Below are positions 1 to 10,603 of a DNA stretch of 64,000 nt, one piece after another. The translations under genes and the position numbers were made by a program. The DNA is taken from assembly GCA_036898135.1 (NCBI GenBank), contig JBAHVR010000288.1:403501-467500 (forward strand), in the 5' to 3' direction. Within the stretch, counting starts at the first letter, position 1. Each line of letters opens with the position of its first letter. Source of the stretch: Oncomelania hupensis (taxonomy: Eukaryota; Mollusca; Gastropoda; Littorinimorpha; Pomatiopsidae). The notes under the pieces were generated by a model, which was not told the origin of the DNA, made no database searches, and saw only the letters and a list, made by a program, of their open reading frames with translations.

Positions 1-639
1 GCCTCTTTGAAGTCAATATCAACATCCCTGTGCACTTTCAGTAAAGCAAGTCGATTGAGCCTCTGTTGCCCCATTGTAGAGCGCAGGTAGTTTTTCAGGT
101 TGCGCAACTGACTGTTTGAACGCTCACACTCGGCAGTAGTGACAGGCAGGGTGCAAAGGTTCTTTAGCATGATGAACAGGTTGGGATAAAAATCCCCGTC
201 ACAATGTTTCAGTGCTTCTGATGCCGTGGATGGGATGATAGCTGTCGCATTCTCAGCAGCACTTCGCCATTTGCAAACCCACCGTTGGTATTCTGCATCA
301 AGGGTAGCGTTGTCTGGTAGGTCAGACTCCCACAACATTGCCAGTGTCTTCACCCCTTCTGGAACCTGCATGAAACCATCCTGATTGTCTATTAAAGTGT
401 TTGGCACCAGACAGAGACCATCAACTTGCTAGGTCAGCATTTTTGAACCTCGAGTCCAATTCGGTTGACAGGTGTTCCAAGAAAGGAATGGCAATGCTAA
501 TCTTGAAATATTCTTCTGGAGTGGCCGCAGGTTGGTTGTCACGGAGAGTCTGTTGGGATGCTTGACGAGGAACAATAACATCAGTTGTCAAAGCATTTGC
601 CATTTTGCTGACTTCACCAAACCAGGCAACGAATTATAG
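1..639 (-). pseudogene. hAT-family transposase, C-terminal part, frameshifted
   Basis: Reading the minus strand from about 639 down gives a hAT-type transposase end. The upstream part (603-421) contains PEEYFKISIAIPFLEHLSTE. A stop then falls near 421, and the reading continues in the next frame to base 1 with LPVTTAECERSNSQL and LRSTMGQQRLNRLALLKVHR. That last block is the hAT C-terminal dimerisation signature seen in ZMYM1 and THAP12-like proteins. One shifted base near 418-421 separates the two halves. The copy runs off the window edge, so its N-terminal domains cannot be judged. I infer a dead cut-and-paste transposon or a domesticated relative that has decayed. Family assignment is secure; whether the shift is real or an assembly error is not. 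Confidence 0.75.
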
Positions 640-921
640 TTCATAATTATCAACTTAGCATCTTAATTAATATTTCTAAAAAGTCGTTTTTGGGGGATTA
701 GGGCAGTATCAAGGTGAAGGTGCTGGAAGAGGCTTGCGGACAGAACAGGAAAATATGGCTGCATTTACTAATTTAGGCTTAGTGGTAGGGTTACTTGGTC
801 GTTTCAACGGGAAAACGCTTTGGACGTTTCAACGGATCCCTTGAAATGGATTTCCGTTGAATTGTCTATAAATAACTATTTGTACCTTGGACCAAAAGTG
901 AATAAAAACTGCAATGTTTTA
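640..921. other. Unassigned spacer
   Basis: There is no convincing coding frame or repeat between the hAT remnant and the SINE. A GTTTCAACGG motif is repeated around 800-835. Confidence 0.3.
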
Positions 922-932
922 AAAACAATTGA

Positions 933-1136
933 CGAGGGGCCGGGTAGCTCAGTTGGTAAGAGCGTCTTGCTAGTAACCGAAAGGTCGCTGGTTCGAATCC
1001 CGGATTGGTCAACGTGTGATCATATTATTTTCCCCTTTACCAACAACTGGCCCGCTGGTGTCAGTATAAATCGGTCCAGTAGTCACCTATATGCGAAAGT
1101 GTCGTGTGACTATAATCTACAAACAACAACAACAAC
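933..1136 (+). mobile_element. tRNA-derived SINE (family 1), full-length with TSD
   Basis: The head is tRNA-like. It has an A-box (TAGCTCAGTTGGTAAGAG) near 944-961 and a B-box (GGTTCGAATCC) near 989-1000. The anticodon-loop-like CTAGTAA suggests a tRNA-Thr(AGT) ancestor. The body ends in GTGACTATAATCTACAAAC followed by a CAA repeat. An 11-bp target-site duplication AAAACAATTGA flanks it (922-932 and 1137-1147). A second full copy sits at 38604-38799 in the opposite orientation, with its own different TSD. Both copies are about 200 bp. The 3' end resembles that of the I-like LINE at 16477-16507, which is the likely source of its RT. The 112-codon ORF across it is a by-product. Confidence 0.9.
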
Positions 1137-1184
1137 AAAACAATTGATAAAAAATTAAACCTCTTTGCATAAAACAAAATTATT

Positions 1185-1259
1185 TTTTTTTTTTTTTTAG
1201 TTTGGAGGGGGGGTTCCGGAACCCAGGTAACCCCCCCCCCCCCCCTGGATCCGGCCCTG
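1185..1259 (-). mobile_element. hAT-like transposon terminus
   Basis: Read on the minus strand, the segment starts CAGGGCCGGATCCAGG and runs through a G-rich stretch. This is the style of many hAT ends (CAG-G start), and its first ten bases match those of the element at 27423. Only one end is visible, and it abuts duplication copy A exactly. Confidence 0.4.
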
Positions 1260-2880
1260 ATCTACACATACATTCAGAACAGATAATCCAGAGAGAGAGA
1301 AAGAGAGAGGGCGCACAAGTTACTTCCCTTTGTTCTCCCGTTTAAGTAGTGGCCACAGTTGGCTTACGTTTTACGGGTTATGAGATTTTTCACTGACCAC
1401 ACCTTATCAGTTTAGTGGACACAACTGGCTTACGTTTAACGGCTTATGTATAGGGTCGGAGGTAGTGGCGCCCACTGAACTAAATAGATCAGTGAGTGGC
1501 GCCATGTTTATCACGGCTCGGTTCGAATTTATAATTCTTATAATTTATTTTTTTAAAATGTATTTCAAATAATTTAATTTTGTATATTGTTTTTAGTTTT
1601 GATTTTTGAATAGGTGCATATATTATACATCAAATCTACTTTTTGACTGACAAAGCTGTACCCGAGAGGTAAATGTAAGCCCTTGACAAGTGTCGGATAT
1701 GCTATGCGTTTTTTGACTGACAAAGTTGTAGATGCAATTGTTAGTAATCTTCTTGCTTGCTAGTTAGTTAGTCATTGCTTATAGCACCCACACTGCAAAG
1801 AGTTAGTTATTCATTGCTTACAGGGTCCAGCGGACTGCAAAGAGCCGAATTAGGACCACAAAATCAAGACCACAACTTCGCTCAAAGAGGACTCGCCCCT
1901 GATCAGCATAAAAGATCTGCCGAAACAACCCTAGTGGTAACACTGAAGGCACTCCACCAGCCGGTCACTTTACAAAAAAACACCCCACGCAGGAGACGCT
2001 GAGGCTGTACTCTAATTAATCGAAACCCCGTTTACAAAAACAAAATAGAATATAAACATCATTATAAAATATCAACAAAACACATACATATAAAATGCCT
2101 ACATTGCCAAATAATAACATCATAGGAAGCCCCAGTGATCAATGGCAGAAAGCCTTCAATATTCCCAAGCTGATCCAACAGACCTCACACACAAATGAGG
2201 AGTTTTGTCCTGGAAGAGTTTTCAAGAAAAACGGTAGGTGACTGGTCTAGCGGAGAAGAAGATAGTATAGTAGATTGATAGAACAGGGTATATGAATGAG
2301 AAAGAACAAAGGATAAAGACAGCGACAGTGGGCATTTAAAGCACTAAATTTAATAATAAAAAGGAAATTGCTTTCTACACAGGAAAAAACATACGATTTA
2401 CACATAAGATATTTTTCTTGGCTATAATGTAAAGAACATGCGAAGAAAAGAAATGCAACTGATTAACCATATTTTATTGATTGGAAAAATGTGTATTAGT
2501 AAATTCAGATGTGGAGACAGATTGATAATTGAATTTATTTTTGATTATGAAATGAAGCTTAGAGGCTTTTAAAAAAAAGATTAATAATGACGAACATATG
2601 CAATGACAACCGGAAAACTTCCTATTGCTTTTGAGAGGCTTACATGTTGTATGAATTTATGTTAAATTTGGTAAGTTTTCCTGCTCTCTGTGAATTGACT
2701 GCAAACGACGTTCAATTGATTGAGTTGTTGCTGTCAACACCCTCCTCCTTTTTTATTTTATTTTTTATTTTTATGTTTATTTATTTATTTATTTTCTCTG
2801 TTTTTTTCTCTTTTTTTTTAAATTTGCCGTTTTTTTTTCTTTCCATTTATTTATTTTAATCTTTCTCATTTAAAATCGTT
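1260..2880. other. Shared unassigned sequence in copy A
   Basis: It contains internally repetitive phrases such as TAGTGGCCACA and GGCTTACGTTT (1340-1440) and GCGCCATGTTTATCACGG. No protein family was recognised. The same stretch begins copy B, and an older diverged version precedes copy B at 19297-19470. Confidence 0.4.
2095..2241 (+). CDS. Unrecognised 48-codon ORF, also in copy B
   Basis: The ORF starts MPTLPNNNIIGS and stops after GRVFKKNGR. A GGTAGGT that could serve as a splice donor overlaps its end. Copy B has the equivalent ATG at 20370, but the end differs (poly-A stretch and changed stop context). No family was recognised. It could be the start of an ORF in an old retroelement, or chance. 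Confidence 0.2.
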   Translation: MPTLPNNNIIGSPSDQWQKAFNIPKLIQQTSHTNEEFCPGRVFKKNGR

Positions 2881-2939
2881 GCTTGCATTGTACTACGGTT
2901 GCCCCGTCAGGGCCAGCCGCCTTCCTGCAGTTCTGCCGG

Positions 2940-3228
2940 TGTGACATCCTCACAGTTCCTAGTATCTTAGCTGGGCTGGGAGCGAATGGGAGCATTCTGA
3001 TTGGTCGACGCGTTACAAAATTCGACGCATGCGCACAGTGCTATCATAGTCTTCGTAAGGTTTAGGGTTAAAGTTTGGGTTAGAGTTAAGAGTTTAGGGT
3101 TAGGGTTTGGGTTAGGGTTAGGCTTATGACGCCTAAAAACTTCGTGAAAAAGCCGGCCCGACATGACCTGGCGCATGCGCAAATGCGCTCGGATAAACTA
3201 GGAAACCCGGAACTTGAAGGATGTGACA
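2940..3228. mobile_element. 289-bp TIR element with CCGG target duplication, absent from copy B
   Basis: The ends are TGTGACATCC and its exact inverse GGATGTGACA. They are flanked by CCGG on both sides (2936-2939 and 3229-3232). Copy B reads straight through at 21210-21213 with a single CCGG, so this is a clean empty site. The inside holds a run of TTAGGG-like repeats (3058-3122). No ORF of its own is present, so it is non-autonomous. TIRs starting TGT plus a 4-bp TSD would fit the Ginger-type superfamily; that is inference. A related fragment lies at 9660-9805. Confidence 0.8.
3058..3122 (+). repeat. Degenerate telomere-like TTAGGG repeats
   Basis: TTAGGG, TTTGGG and TTAGAG-type units follow one another within the TIR element. 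It is interstitial, short and imperfect. Confidence 0.7.
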
Positions 3229-3575
3229 CCGGCTAAACAGCCGCCGCACCTCCGATTCTTCAATGACGAAGGGCGGAACAGTGAGGAGGCAGAGTCGGGG
3301 GGCGTGACGGTAACGGGGGTGGTGTTCTGCCGATCGAACCGAGCGTAGAACTCGGAGGTCTTTGTTGTCTGCGTCAGCAGGAGGGGCCTTTTTGTTGATG
3401 TTGGTGATGGTCTGCAGACCCTGCCAGACTGCGCGAGAAGTGTGCTTCCAGCTTCTGGCGATACTGCCACTTGGCCGCGCGGATTGCTTTCTCCAGTTTG
3501 CGCTTGGCGTGTCGGTAGGCCGTCTGGTCTCTGCTAATAATATTTTAAATAACTCAAAGAAAGCATTCAAGTGAG

Positions 3576-4039
3576 GTTTTGACCCACTAAAACGACATTT
3601 AGATATCTAATAATTTGGAATGTATCAATATAAAATTAAACCATTCATCCGTTTGAAAGTTATTTTCACAACCAAATAAGACAGTACATTTTTAAAATCT
3701 CAGTTTTGTTGCAGGATCACGTGTGTTGTTTGTTTTTTTCAAATGTCGTTCTAAATCATTTCAAAACTTAAAAGAGTGCGGACAAGACCCTAAATAATGA
3801 AGAATTGTGTCTTTATCGCAGGACACTATGACCATCGTTATAATTATACAAGTTGGATGCAAGACAATATAAACTTACTTTGACCTTGCTCGGTTTCATT
3901 GGCCTGTGCGCTGTGGGGTGAATGAACATTGAGGTTTAACCTCCACAACCTACCTTGGCCATTCGGCAGACGGGGATAACCATCCCAGGGGAAGAGGGGG
4001 TAGGTACCTAGCTCAACACTGAATCACCAGAGCAATTTT
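3576..4039. other. Unassigned spacer in copy A
   Basis: No coding frame was recognised. It is matched in copy B at 21561-22028 with few differences. Confidence 0.3.
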
Positions 4040-4560
4040 CCAGTTTGTTCCATATTGTGACCTGCGTTGTATGACTGGATCTTATTGTAAACGGCTGTGG
4101 CAGACTGAATGGTCTAATCAAATTATTTCAAATTCTTCCAGAATGAGATTTATCTGCTTCTTTGCATAACTGCATCCATCCGCAAAGAAGAAACTGTTTT
4201 GCCTCGCCTTCATATTGGGCATACTTATGTCACCCATAGTTTCTTTTTAAAAGGAGAAGAACCACCATGGTGCTTTGCATGTGACGAATCCTTTTTCGTT
4301 CGCCATTTTATTTCTGAATGTGCTGATCTGGTTGATGAAAGGGAAATATATTTTGGTTCAATACCTCTCGGTGAGATTTTTAAAGTATGCAATAGTCAGC
4401 ACCTGTTTCAATTTTTACATGATGTTGGTTTGTCCAATTTAAATGTTAATAGTTTAGCCTGACTTCACTTCATTTTGTGTGGTCCTGATTGGGCTCGTGA
4501 CAATCCGCTGGACCCTATAAGCACTGAGCACAAGCGCCTGTGGCACTGAGTATCTATCTA
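4040..4560 (+). pseudogene. LINE ORF2 C-terminal end, copy A
   Basis: The frame at 4199-4462 contains LHIGHTYVTHSFFLKGEEPP followed by a C-x2-C...H-x4-C arrangement (CFACDES...HFISEC). This is the zinc-knuckle tail found after the RNase H region of several LINE clades. Frameshifted pieces (LWQTEW) precede it. The 3' UTR ends in a (TATC)n-like tail at 4550-4565, as expected for a LINE terminus. Copy B has the same fragment (22030-22630) with about 90 bp of extra 3' sequence. It is a 5'-truncated dead copy. Confidence 0.6.
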
Positions 4561-4565
4561 TCTAT

Positions 4566-4715
4566 CAATCATACTGCTAAAATGGACAGTGAACATGGCC
4601 AGTTTTTATTTCGCCCATCATGGGATTCGAACCTGGGTCATCGGTGTGCCAAACGAACGCTCAACCACTTGAGCTACGGCAGTATGACACTGTGGAGGTA
4701 TATATAAAACAAAAC
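4566..4715 (-). mobile_element. tRNA-derived SINE (family 3) head, copy A
   Basis: The minus strand shows A-box TAGCTCAAGTGGTTGAGCG and B-box GGTTCGAATCC in correct spacing, then a short body with GGCGAAATAAAAACTGG. The copy in B is at 22632-22765. A more diverged relative is at 33600-33845. Confidence 0.7.
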
Positions 4716-4945
4716 AATACAATCTAATATAATATTTACAACACAGTAAAATACAATACAACAGTCAATAATACAATACAACACAACGCAACGCCTGTGC
4801 CTGTGACAGCGTGAGAACCTTTTTTAAAGTCACGTGATGCCACAGTGCAGCGGGAGGCCAAGGTTAGCAAGCGCGCGCGGCACAGTTGATCCATTCAGAC
4901 CACATAACACATTTAAGTACTCCAGAAATAGCAAGGACACAGTTT

Positions 4946-4949
<4 letters not shown>

Positions 4950-5009
<60 letters not shown>
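4950..5009 (+). repeat. (CT)n microsatellite, copy A
   Basis: About 58 bp of CT dinucleotides lie directly against the RT fragment. The matching tract in copy B is about twice as long (23015-23128). Confidence 0.95.
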
Positions 5010-5010
<1 letters not shown>

Positions 5011-6125
5011 AGGATCGATCCTATGGGGCCTTTACTATTTTCTGCCTAAATAAATAATCTTCTCATTCATATTCCTACTTCACGTGAACTCTTTGCTGAT
5101 GACACCACATTACACTCCGAGGATACAGAAAAACGTAATTTAGCCTCCTCTTTACAAATAGCGGCAAATGAACGTACAGGAATGGTCTGAATTTAATCAC
5201 ATGACTCATTAATCCAGACAAAACTAAATCCACGCTAATAACTGCTAGACAAAAACGGCAAAATTCTATAAAACTTCCTCCCTTAAAGCTTTGCAACGAA
5301 ACAGTTAAGAAGTAAAATGCCATAAACTTTTTGGCGTGACATTAGATAATAATTTGTCTTGATTGCAACATATTTTAAATCTTAGTAGAACTTTTTCCAG
5401 AAGGACTTATCAATTATCAAGGATTAAAAATTACTTAAATCTGCAGTCTCATGCACTATTCTATTTGGGACATATTCAACCATTTATTTATTATTCTGTA
5501 ACTATATTAGCAATGCCATGAAGCCTTTATTTAGGATTCACAAACGTGCAATTAAAATGGTTATTCTTAAAAACAAAATCTCTCTGAATGATTACAAACA
5601 GATCAACATACTACCTCTTGCCAACAGATTAAAATTAAATAAAGGAATTTTGATGCATAAGATCCTTTCTGGTAATACACCCTCCTATAGCCTATCTCTC
5701 TTCTCTAGGAAAACTGCCAGATTTTTTACCACACTAAATATCCCATTTCTAAGAATTGATCTGTTTAAAACCAGTCTGTCATATTCAAGTTCCATTTTAT
5801 GGAATAACTTTGCAGAAGTTCTCCGCAGTGCAGTCACTAAATACACATCCTTTAGAAACCATCTTTTACAGCACATTAAAAATTAGTTAATTGGCTACTC
5901 ACCAAGAGTTCTACATTCATAACTTTAATTAGATTGTTTTACATATGTTGTGTGTGTGTGTGCGCGCGCGCGCGAACACGCATATCTTGATTATAGTGTT
6001 GCATTATGATGTTATTGTTATACAGTTATTTTGCTTTACTAATTGTTATTGTTACAACCCCCAAGGGCAGGATGTAAAAAAGCACACCTAGTGCTTAATC
6101 TTTTACCCTTGTTAAATAAAATTCT
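5009..6125 (+). pseudogene. 5'-truncated LINE RT with 3' UTR, copy A
   Basis: The remnant begins inside RT just before the QGS-I/L-GPLLFS block and shows LFADDTTLHS (around 5086-5120), the catalytic FADD. An intact final stretch follows at 5518-5886 (MKPLFRIHKRAIKMV ... ILWNNF). At least two frameshifts and an in-frame stop occur between them. The 3' UTR ends in TTAAATAAAATTCTC at about 6125. Clade is probably Jockey/CR1/RTE-like; I cannot place it further. The same element is in copy B at 23129-24105 with a different internal deletion. Confidence 0.75.
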
Positions 6126-6190
6126 CTCCTCTTCTCTCTCTCTCTCTAACTTACAACTTTATCCCGTCTACCAACTGCCCTGCCCGTAAG

Positions 6191-6240
6191 TCCCCTATAT
6201 ACTCATAGTGTCCGGGGACGTTAATCTACTTACCTACCCT
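6191..6240 (+). mobile_element. Retroposon 3' tail motif, copy A
   Basis: CATAGTGTCCGGGGACG followed by TTAATCTACTTACC matches the 3' terminal motif of the I-like LINE (16477-16507) and ends in a short ACCT-type tail. Confidence 0.55.
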
Positions 6241-6330
6241 ACCCGTATACTTCTGAGTCCCATTCATTATTCTGTAATTCAACCGTTCCTTCTCATAAAC
6301 ACACCCACTTACACACACACCCACACCCAC

Positions 6331-6905
6331 TGTTACACACTGTTTTTTTTAATATTAATAGTTGATTCAGCCCCGATGCTTGAATCTTGGTAAGTGATAA
6401 GTGTAACTCAGATTCGTTTATCCAGTGAGCAGCATGTTCATTCAGCAACAAGGCATGAGTCGTCGTATAAAGTTTTCCAACTTTATTCGGCAAACATCAA
6501 CAACTGCATTAAAGATCGCTTTCCGAAAATCACTTCAAAGATCAGCATTAAAAATCATCATCAATCTCTATCAATCACTCTTTCACTCCTCCAAGCAGAC
6601 ACAGCGCATTATTTATATAGCCTCTCAGCAATCAGGACAAAGTTGGAACATTCCAGCATGACGCAATAACATCCATTCAAAGTAATATTCGTCACCGGAA
6701 CTATTACATCATTATGTTTAGGAGAATCGCTTAACTATTACCAGATTTATCTCGAAGCTTCGGTCGATAATAAACAAGTAATTCCTGAAAATCTCAACAA
6801 TATCGACCGAAGAAAATTATACAAAGCTTCTTCTAGCAACACTCTGTTATTGCATGCTTTGCAAAACAAATGATCGGATCTATCGTGCGCGTCTCAAACG
6901 TAACA
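6331..6905 (-). mobile_element. Solo LTR related to the retrotransposon at 38934, copy A
   Basis: The segment starts TGTTACAC and ends GTAACA. Read in the opposite sense it aligns along its length with the 636-bp LTRs at 38934 and 43930. Shared blocks include GATTCAGCCCCGATGCTTGA, AACTCAGATTCGTTTAT, CATCAACAACTGCAT and TCAAACGTAACA. It is strongly diverged and has no internal coding region, so it is most likely a solo LTR left by recombination. The copy B counterpart is 24376-25080. The ORFs across it are by-products. Confidence 0.65.
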
Positions 6906-7253
6906 AACAAACACACACACACACACACACAAACACACAAACACACATGCAAATGCACACTCACAAACACCACCACCACCACATGCTTCATAACAAAACC
7001 AGAACAAGCAGAAACAGTGATGTGAACATACTGAAAAGTCACGTTAAATTTGTCACGAACACTGAAGAAGAAAAAAAACCAAGAGTCATTATTATATTTG
7101 CCCCGGGTGGACATGTAAGGAAATAGAAAAAACAACAACCACTCCCCCCCCCCCCCACCCAACTCACCAACCCTCACACTCCATACCCCAACCCCCTCTA
7201 TTCCCTTTCACTGCAACAAAAAATAAGCAAATAAATGCAAGATAACTCTAACT

Positions 7254-7285
<32 letters not shown>

Positions 7286-7287
7286 AA

Positions 7288-7289
7288 CG

Positions 7290-7342
<53 letters not shown>

Positions 7343-7372
7343 TATTATTATTATTATTATTATAATATATTT
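7288..7372 (+). repeat. (AAT)n/(ATT)n microsatellite, copy A
   Basis: AAT units switch to ATT units at about 7342, giving a small inverted arrangement. Copy B (25490-25548) has only the AAT part. Confidence 0.9.
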
Positions 7373-7542
7373 TCTCATTCACGTTCAAACAACAACAAAA
7401 AAGTGTCATCTTGGCGACTTGATTCACTGTGCACGCACAAGTAGGCCTACAGGTTACACCTTAGACTGAAGTCAGGATACGATGCGTGCATACAAGTATG
7501 GATGTGTAATCGGAAAGCAGAAATCGGTGCTCAAGGTCAGGG

Positions 7543-7897
7543 TCACCCAACACACAGCCTTCCGACGCCTTGTCCGCTGTCCTGCACACCCCTCACCAGA
7601 ACGACTCTGATGGCGACTCCCATGCTAACGTCAACCACCACTCTTGTCGTCGCTTCCTGGCGAAGAGGCTGTGGCATGGCCACCGCCGGCAGCTGACAGT
7701 CGTCATGGTGATGAGAGTGCAAACGAATGTCCGGTCCGTCGCTCCATCGTCCGTTGTCGGCAGCACAAAAGAAGCAGCGGATCCGGTCATCGGAGGTCCG
7801 CACATATCCCCGTGACGCCAGCCGTGGCCCGTGGTCCTCCCCATCGTGGTCCGGAACAGGAAAGGTGTGGAGCCTGGCCAGTTTGGAATAGAAGAGC
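7543..7897 (-). CDS. BIR-domain exon (IAP-like), copy A
   Basis: A splice acceptor (GTTTTACAG) precedes the frame at 7897. The translation gives RLHTF, then GPRLASRGYVRTSDDRIRCF, then FCAADNGRWSDG and HSHHHDDC. This is the BIR zinc-fold pattern: two Cys (C-x2-C), a Trp, His and a final Cys at x15 and x6 spacing. BIR domains bind caspases and IAP antagonists in inhibitor-of-apoptosis proteins; RING and other domains are not seen here. The frame stays open for about 55 more residues and then stops. No other exons were found nearby, so it is an orphan exon or gene fragment. In copy B key residues have changed. Confidence 0.6.
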
Positions 7898-7993
7898 CTG
7901 TAAAACGTCACAGTGTCACAAATCAAAAATAATTTAGCATTGTGTGGAGGCGTAATTTAGGCCTGTTGGCGCCCCTACGACCTTCGAGTTACA

Positions 7994-8027
7994 AGATAGG
8001 ATAGGATAGGATAGGATAGGATAGGAA
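7994..8027 (+). repeat. (AGGAT)n repeat
   Basis: Five-base units are repeated about six times. A shorter version is in copy B near 26181-26206, and an inverted run lies at 28808-28865. Confidence 0.9.
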
Positions 8028-8194
8028 AGGAAGCAAACTACAAACACAAATCAGTCGGGCACCGCCACAACGAAGACACACTCACATCGTCTCACTCTGA
8101 CTCAGCAGTTATACTAAAACGTCTGCTAAATGTAAAACATAACACTTGAAAACCACAAAAAATATGTATATCACATTAGGCCTAAGTGGGCACC

Positions 8195-8282
8195 AGTGGG
8201 CAGAGGGTTTGAGTTAGATCTTGTATCGACCAGCGCCCTGAGCAGCTCATGAGCAGGAAAAGCGCTATCTAACGACAATGAA
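8195..8282 (+). mobile_element. SINE family 2 3' end, copy A
   Basis: TTTGAGTTAGATCTTGTATC and CAGCGCCCTGAGCAGC, then AAAAGCGCTATCTAACGA, match the 3' portion of the SINE at 26461-26910. The head is missing. Confidence 0.55.
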
Positions 8283-8656
8283 ATAAATACACATTAAAAA
8301 TATAAATAAACAATACACGCAAACATTACTACTAAAGATGATGGCTCAGCACAAAATACATAACAAAACGTAAACTATTAAGTAGCGAAGAAAATAGCGA
8401 AGAAAATAAACAATTCCCTACCCCACCCTTCACCTGCACCATGAAAGAGCTATAGCATCCACCTCTGATTAACATAGAACCAAGAAACAAAAAGTCATTA
8501 ATAATTACAATATTTATTTATCTGTTTACTTAAACGTTCTTATATTGTAGCTCAAGAGCTGCTCAAGTCGCTGGTCGAGACTGGATCTAACTCTAGACTG
8601 CTTGAACAATTCAAGCACTAAAAAGTATTTAAACGTCAAAGATAAGGCTGCAACAG

Positions 8657-8780
8657 ATGATGATGATGTGATCTTGTAAGGCGCCAAAAAAATCCATGTA
8701 CGTAGTGTTCATGCTCTATGCGCACTAAGAGGGTGATTCAGCCATATTAAAACAAGTAAGTTTTTAGTCCTTTCTTGAAG
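8657..8780 (-). mobile_element. SINE 3' fragment present only in copy A
   Basis: Copy B joins CAACAG directly to GACAACATATAT; copy A has 124 bp between these. On the minus strand the insert ends GGCGCCTTACAAGATCACA plus an ATC repeat, like the SINE 2 tail at 26806-26830. Confidence 0.6.
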
Positions 8781-9517
8781 GACAACATATATACAATTCT
8801 AAGAAAGAAAGTCGACCCTTCACCCACCCCTCCACCCCTAAGAGTGAGTGGCAACGGTTTGTGGCGTGGGGTGGGAGAGGGGGAGGGTCTATACACTACC
8901 GGCAAATAAAAACTATCACAAATGGGATGCGATCAACTAGTCCGTTGCGTTTTTCTGGCACCCACGAGTTGTATATAAAAAAAATGTTGTTTTAAGTTTC
9001 TCAGTGAACCCTGCCTTAAAGAACCGTCGATCATGGTATTTAAGAAAGATTTACCATGACAATGGCTATAACGGACGCCTAGACAGAACATTTTCCTGTC
9101 AGGAACCGAAATACGTTTTTCTCTCACAATTATTTTGAGGATTTGTCGCAACTTTTGATGAAATTTAGACCTTCTCCAAAATCCCTAGTGTGTAAGTCTT
9201 TAAGTGCCGGTAGTGTAAAAGTACTTTAATTACGAGTGTATCAGTTCACAAACAGTTTATACATACGACTGCATAACAGGCATAATCATCACACAAAGCC
9301 AGGCTTGGTTCTGAACTGATTGAACAACAAAAATAACAACAACAACATTCATTGACAGCAAGCAAAAAAAAAAGGGGGAAGCTTATAAAGCTGAGGAATA
9401 TAAATTAAAATTAAACGTGTAGGCCTACTACTAAAACTAACAGTTTACAACAACAACAATTCAGAACATACCTTTCGCCCATTTTCTAAATATCGTTGCA
9501 CTTGCAGATATTTCACA
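8781..9517. other. Shared unassigned sequence at end of copy A
   Basis: No family was recognised. It is collinear with 27260-28630 in copy B except for the insertion at 27423-28082. Confidence 0.35.
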
Positions 9518-9659
9518 AACTCTTTGTTGAAAACAACAAACATAAATTGCGGGTTGTTGCAAAAAGTGTAAACAGTTTGAACCACTGCAATCGCATATCA
9601 TACACAATAGGCTTGCTGCAAGCCTGTAACTTGTCGTACGCGTGATGCTTTCATGACGG

Positions 9660-9805
9660 TGTGACATCGTCACAGCAGTGAGCTTTTTTCCAGCTCTCTG
9701 ATGGTCACAGTTCCTAGTATCTTAGCTGGGCTGGGAGCGAATGGGAGCATTCTGATTGGTCGACGCGTTACAAAATTCGACGCATGCGCACAGTGCTATC
9801 ATAGC
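9660..9805 (+). mobile_element. Partial copy of the TGTGACATC TIR element
   Basis: It opens with TGTGACATCG, and after about 45 unrelated bases shares a block of roughly 100 bp with 2951-3047 (GTTCCTAGTATCTTAGCTGG through GCACAGTGCTATCATAG). The right terminus is not evident. Confidence 0.6.
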
Positions 9806-10133
9806 AAAGACTAAATACCAAGAATGTTAGTGAGCGGCAGCCGATCCCTATCACTGCCCGAGCCCTTAGCGCATGCATAGAGCTTATAATAAGCTCTATG
9901 GCGCATGTAATAGAGCGTACCGGTTTGCGGGCATGCGCAGTGAGAGCATAGCAACCACAGCCTGCACGATCGCTGGCCTCACATGAAGTGGACAAGATGG
10001 CGGCAATTAGTGATGCTTGCGCGAAGGATAGCATCGATTGCATCCCAAATTCAGTATCTCCCTAACTTCACACCGTTGTCAAAAAATGTGCTATAGTGGG
10101 GGATGAACAAATTCAAATCTCAGTTCATCGACG

Positions 10134-10506
10134 ATGTTCCGAGTTTTCAAGGATGGATCAACAGAAACTGTGGAAGTAGCTGCAATTAATGTTACAGATC
10201 TATGCAGAAATCTTGCCGACCCACATAAACTCGTCATCGAGATCAACATCAGAAAAGAGTGTATTTCCGAAGCCATGTGCGATTGCAAAGCAGGGTAAGT
10301 TTATCATGTTCTTTTAAAAAAAAAATATTTTCGAAATTTATTATACATAATTTTAGTTATATAATCCTAGTAGTAAATTTCGCCATTTTCACTGTTTTAT
10401 CTGCGTGTTCAGTACCAACAGAACAGGACAGAACACAATAGTGTTACACATTTTATTGAAGCTAGCATATCGTCCATTTTATAACATTCTTGAATGCACA
10501 ATAAAT

Positions 10507-10603
<97 letters not shown>

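Larger units (their letters stand above)
2885..3575 (-). pseudogene. LINE fragment (EN-RT linker and RT start), copy A
   Basis: On the minus strand, pieces in shifting frames match the region before and at the start of a non-LTR RT: VWQGLQTITNI, FYARFDRQNTT, FVIEESEVRRLF and, just before the RT, RKAAGPDG (clear in copy B). This is typical of CR1/L2/Jockey-like LINEs. Several frameshifts are present. In this copy the fragment is split by the TIR element at 2940-3228; in copy B (21150-21560) it is continuous. It is a dead LINE remnant, not a gene. Confidence 0.65.
1259..9517 (+). repeat. Segmental duplication, copy A
   Basis: This segment is collinear with 19536-28630 in direct orientation and differs by scattered substitutions, short indels and whole insertions. 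Sharing starts at GATCTACACATAC and ends at TTTCACA. Copy A alone contains the TIR element at 2940-3228 and a SINE end at 8657-8780. It lacks three insertions found in copy B and about 90 bp of LINE 3' sequence kept in B (22417-22506). The two copies could be a true tandem-type duplication, or two haplotypes placed in series by the assembler. Confidence 0.9.

Noticed and set aside
940..1012. Functional tRNA gene
   Set aside because: A- and B-boxes are present but the acceptor stem does not pair, and a second identical unit with a different TSD shows it is a SINE head. The same applies to 4600-4700, 29740-29803, 38720-38795 and 62412-62490.
820..1158. 112-codon ORF as a gene
   Set aside because: It runs across SINE 1 and its flanks; the same translation appears from the other SINE copy at 38569-38880.
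3058..3122. True telomere or chromosome fusion point
   Set aside because: The repeats are short, degenerate and confined to a transposable element with an empty site in the duplicate.
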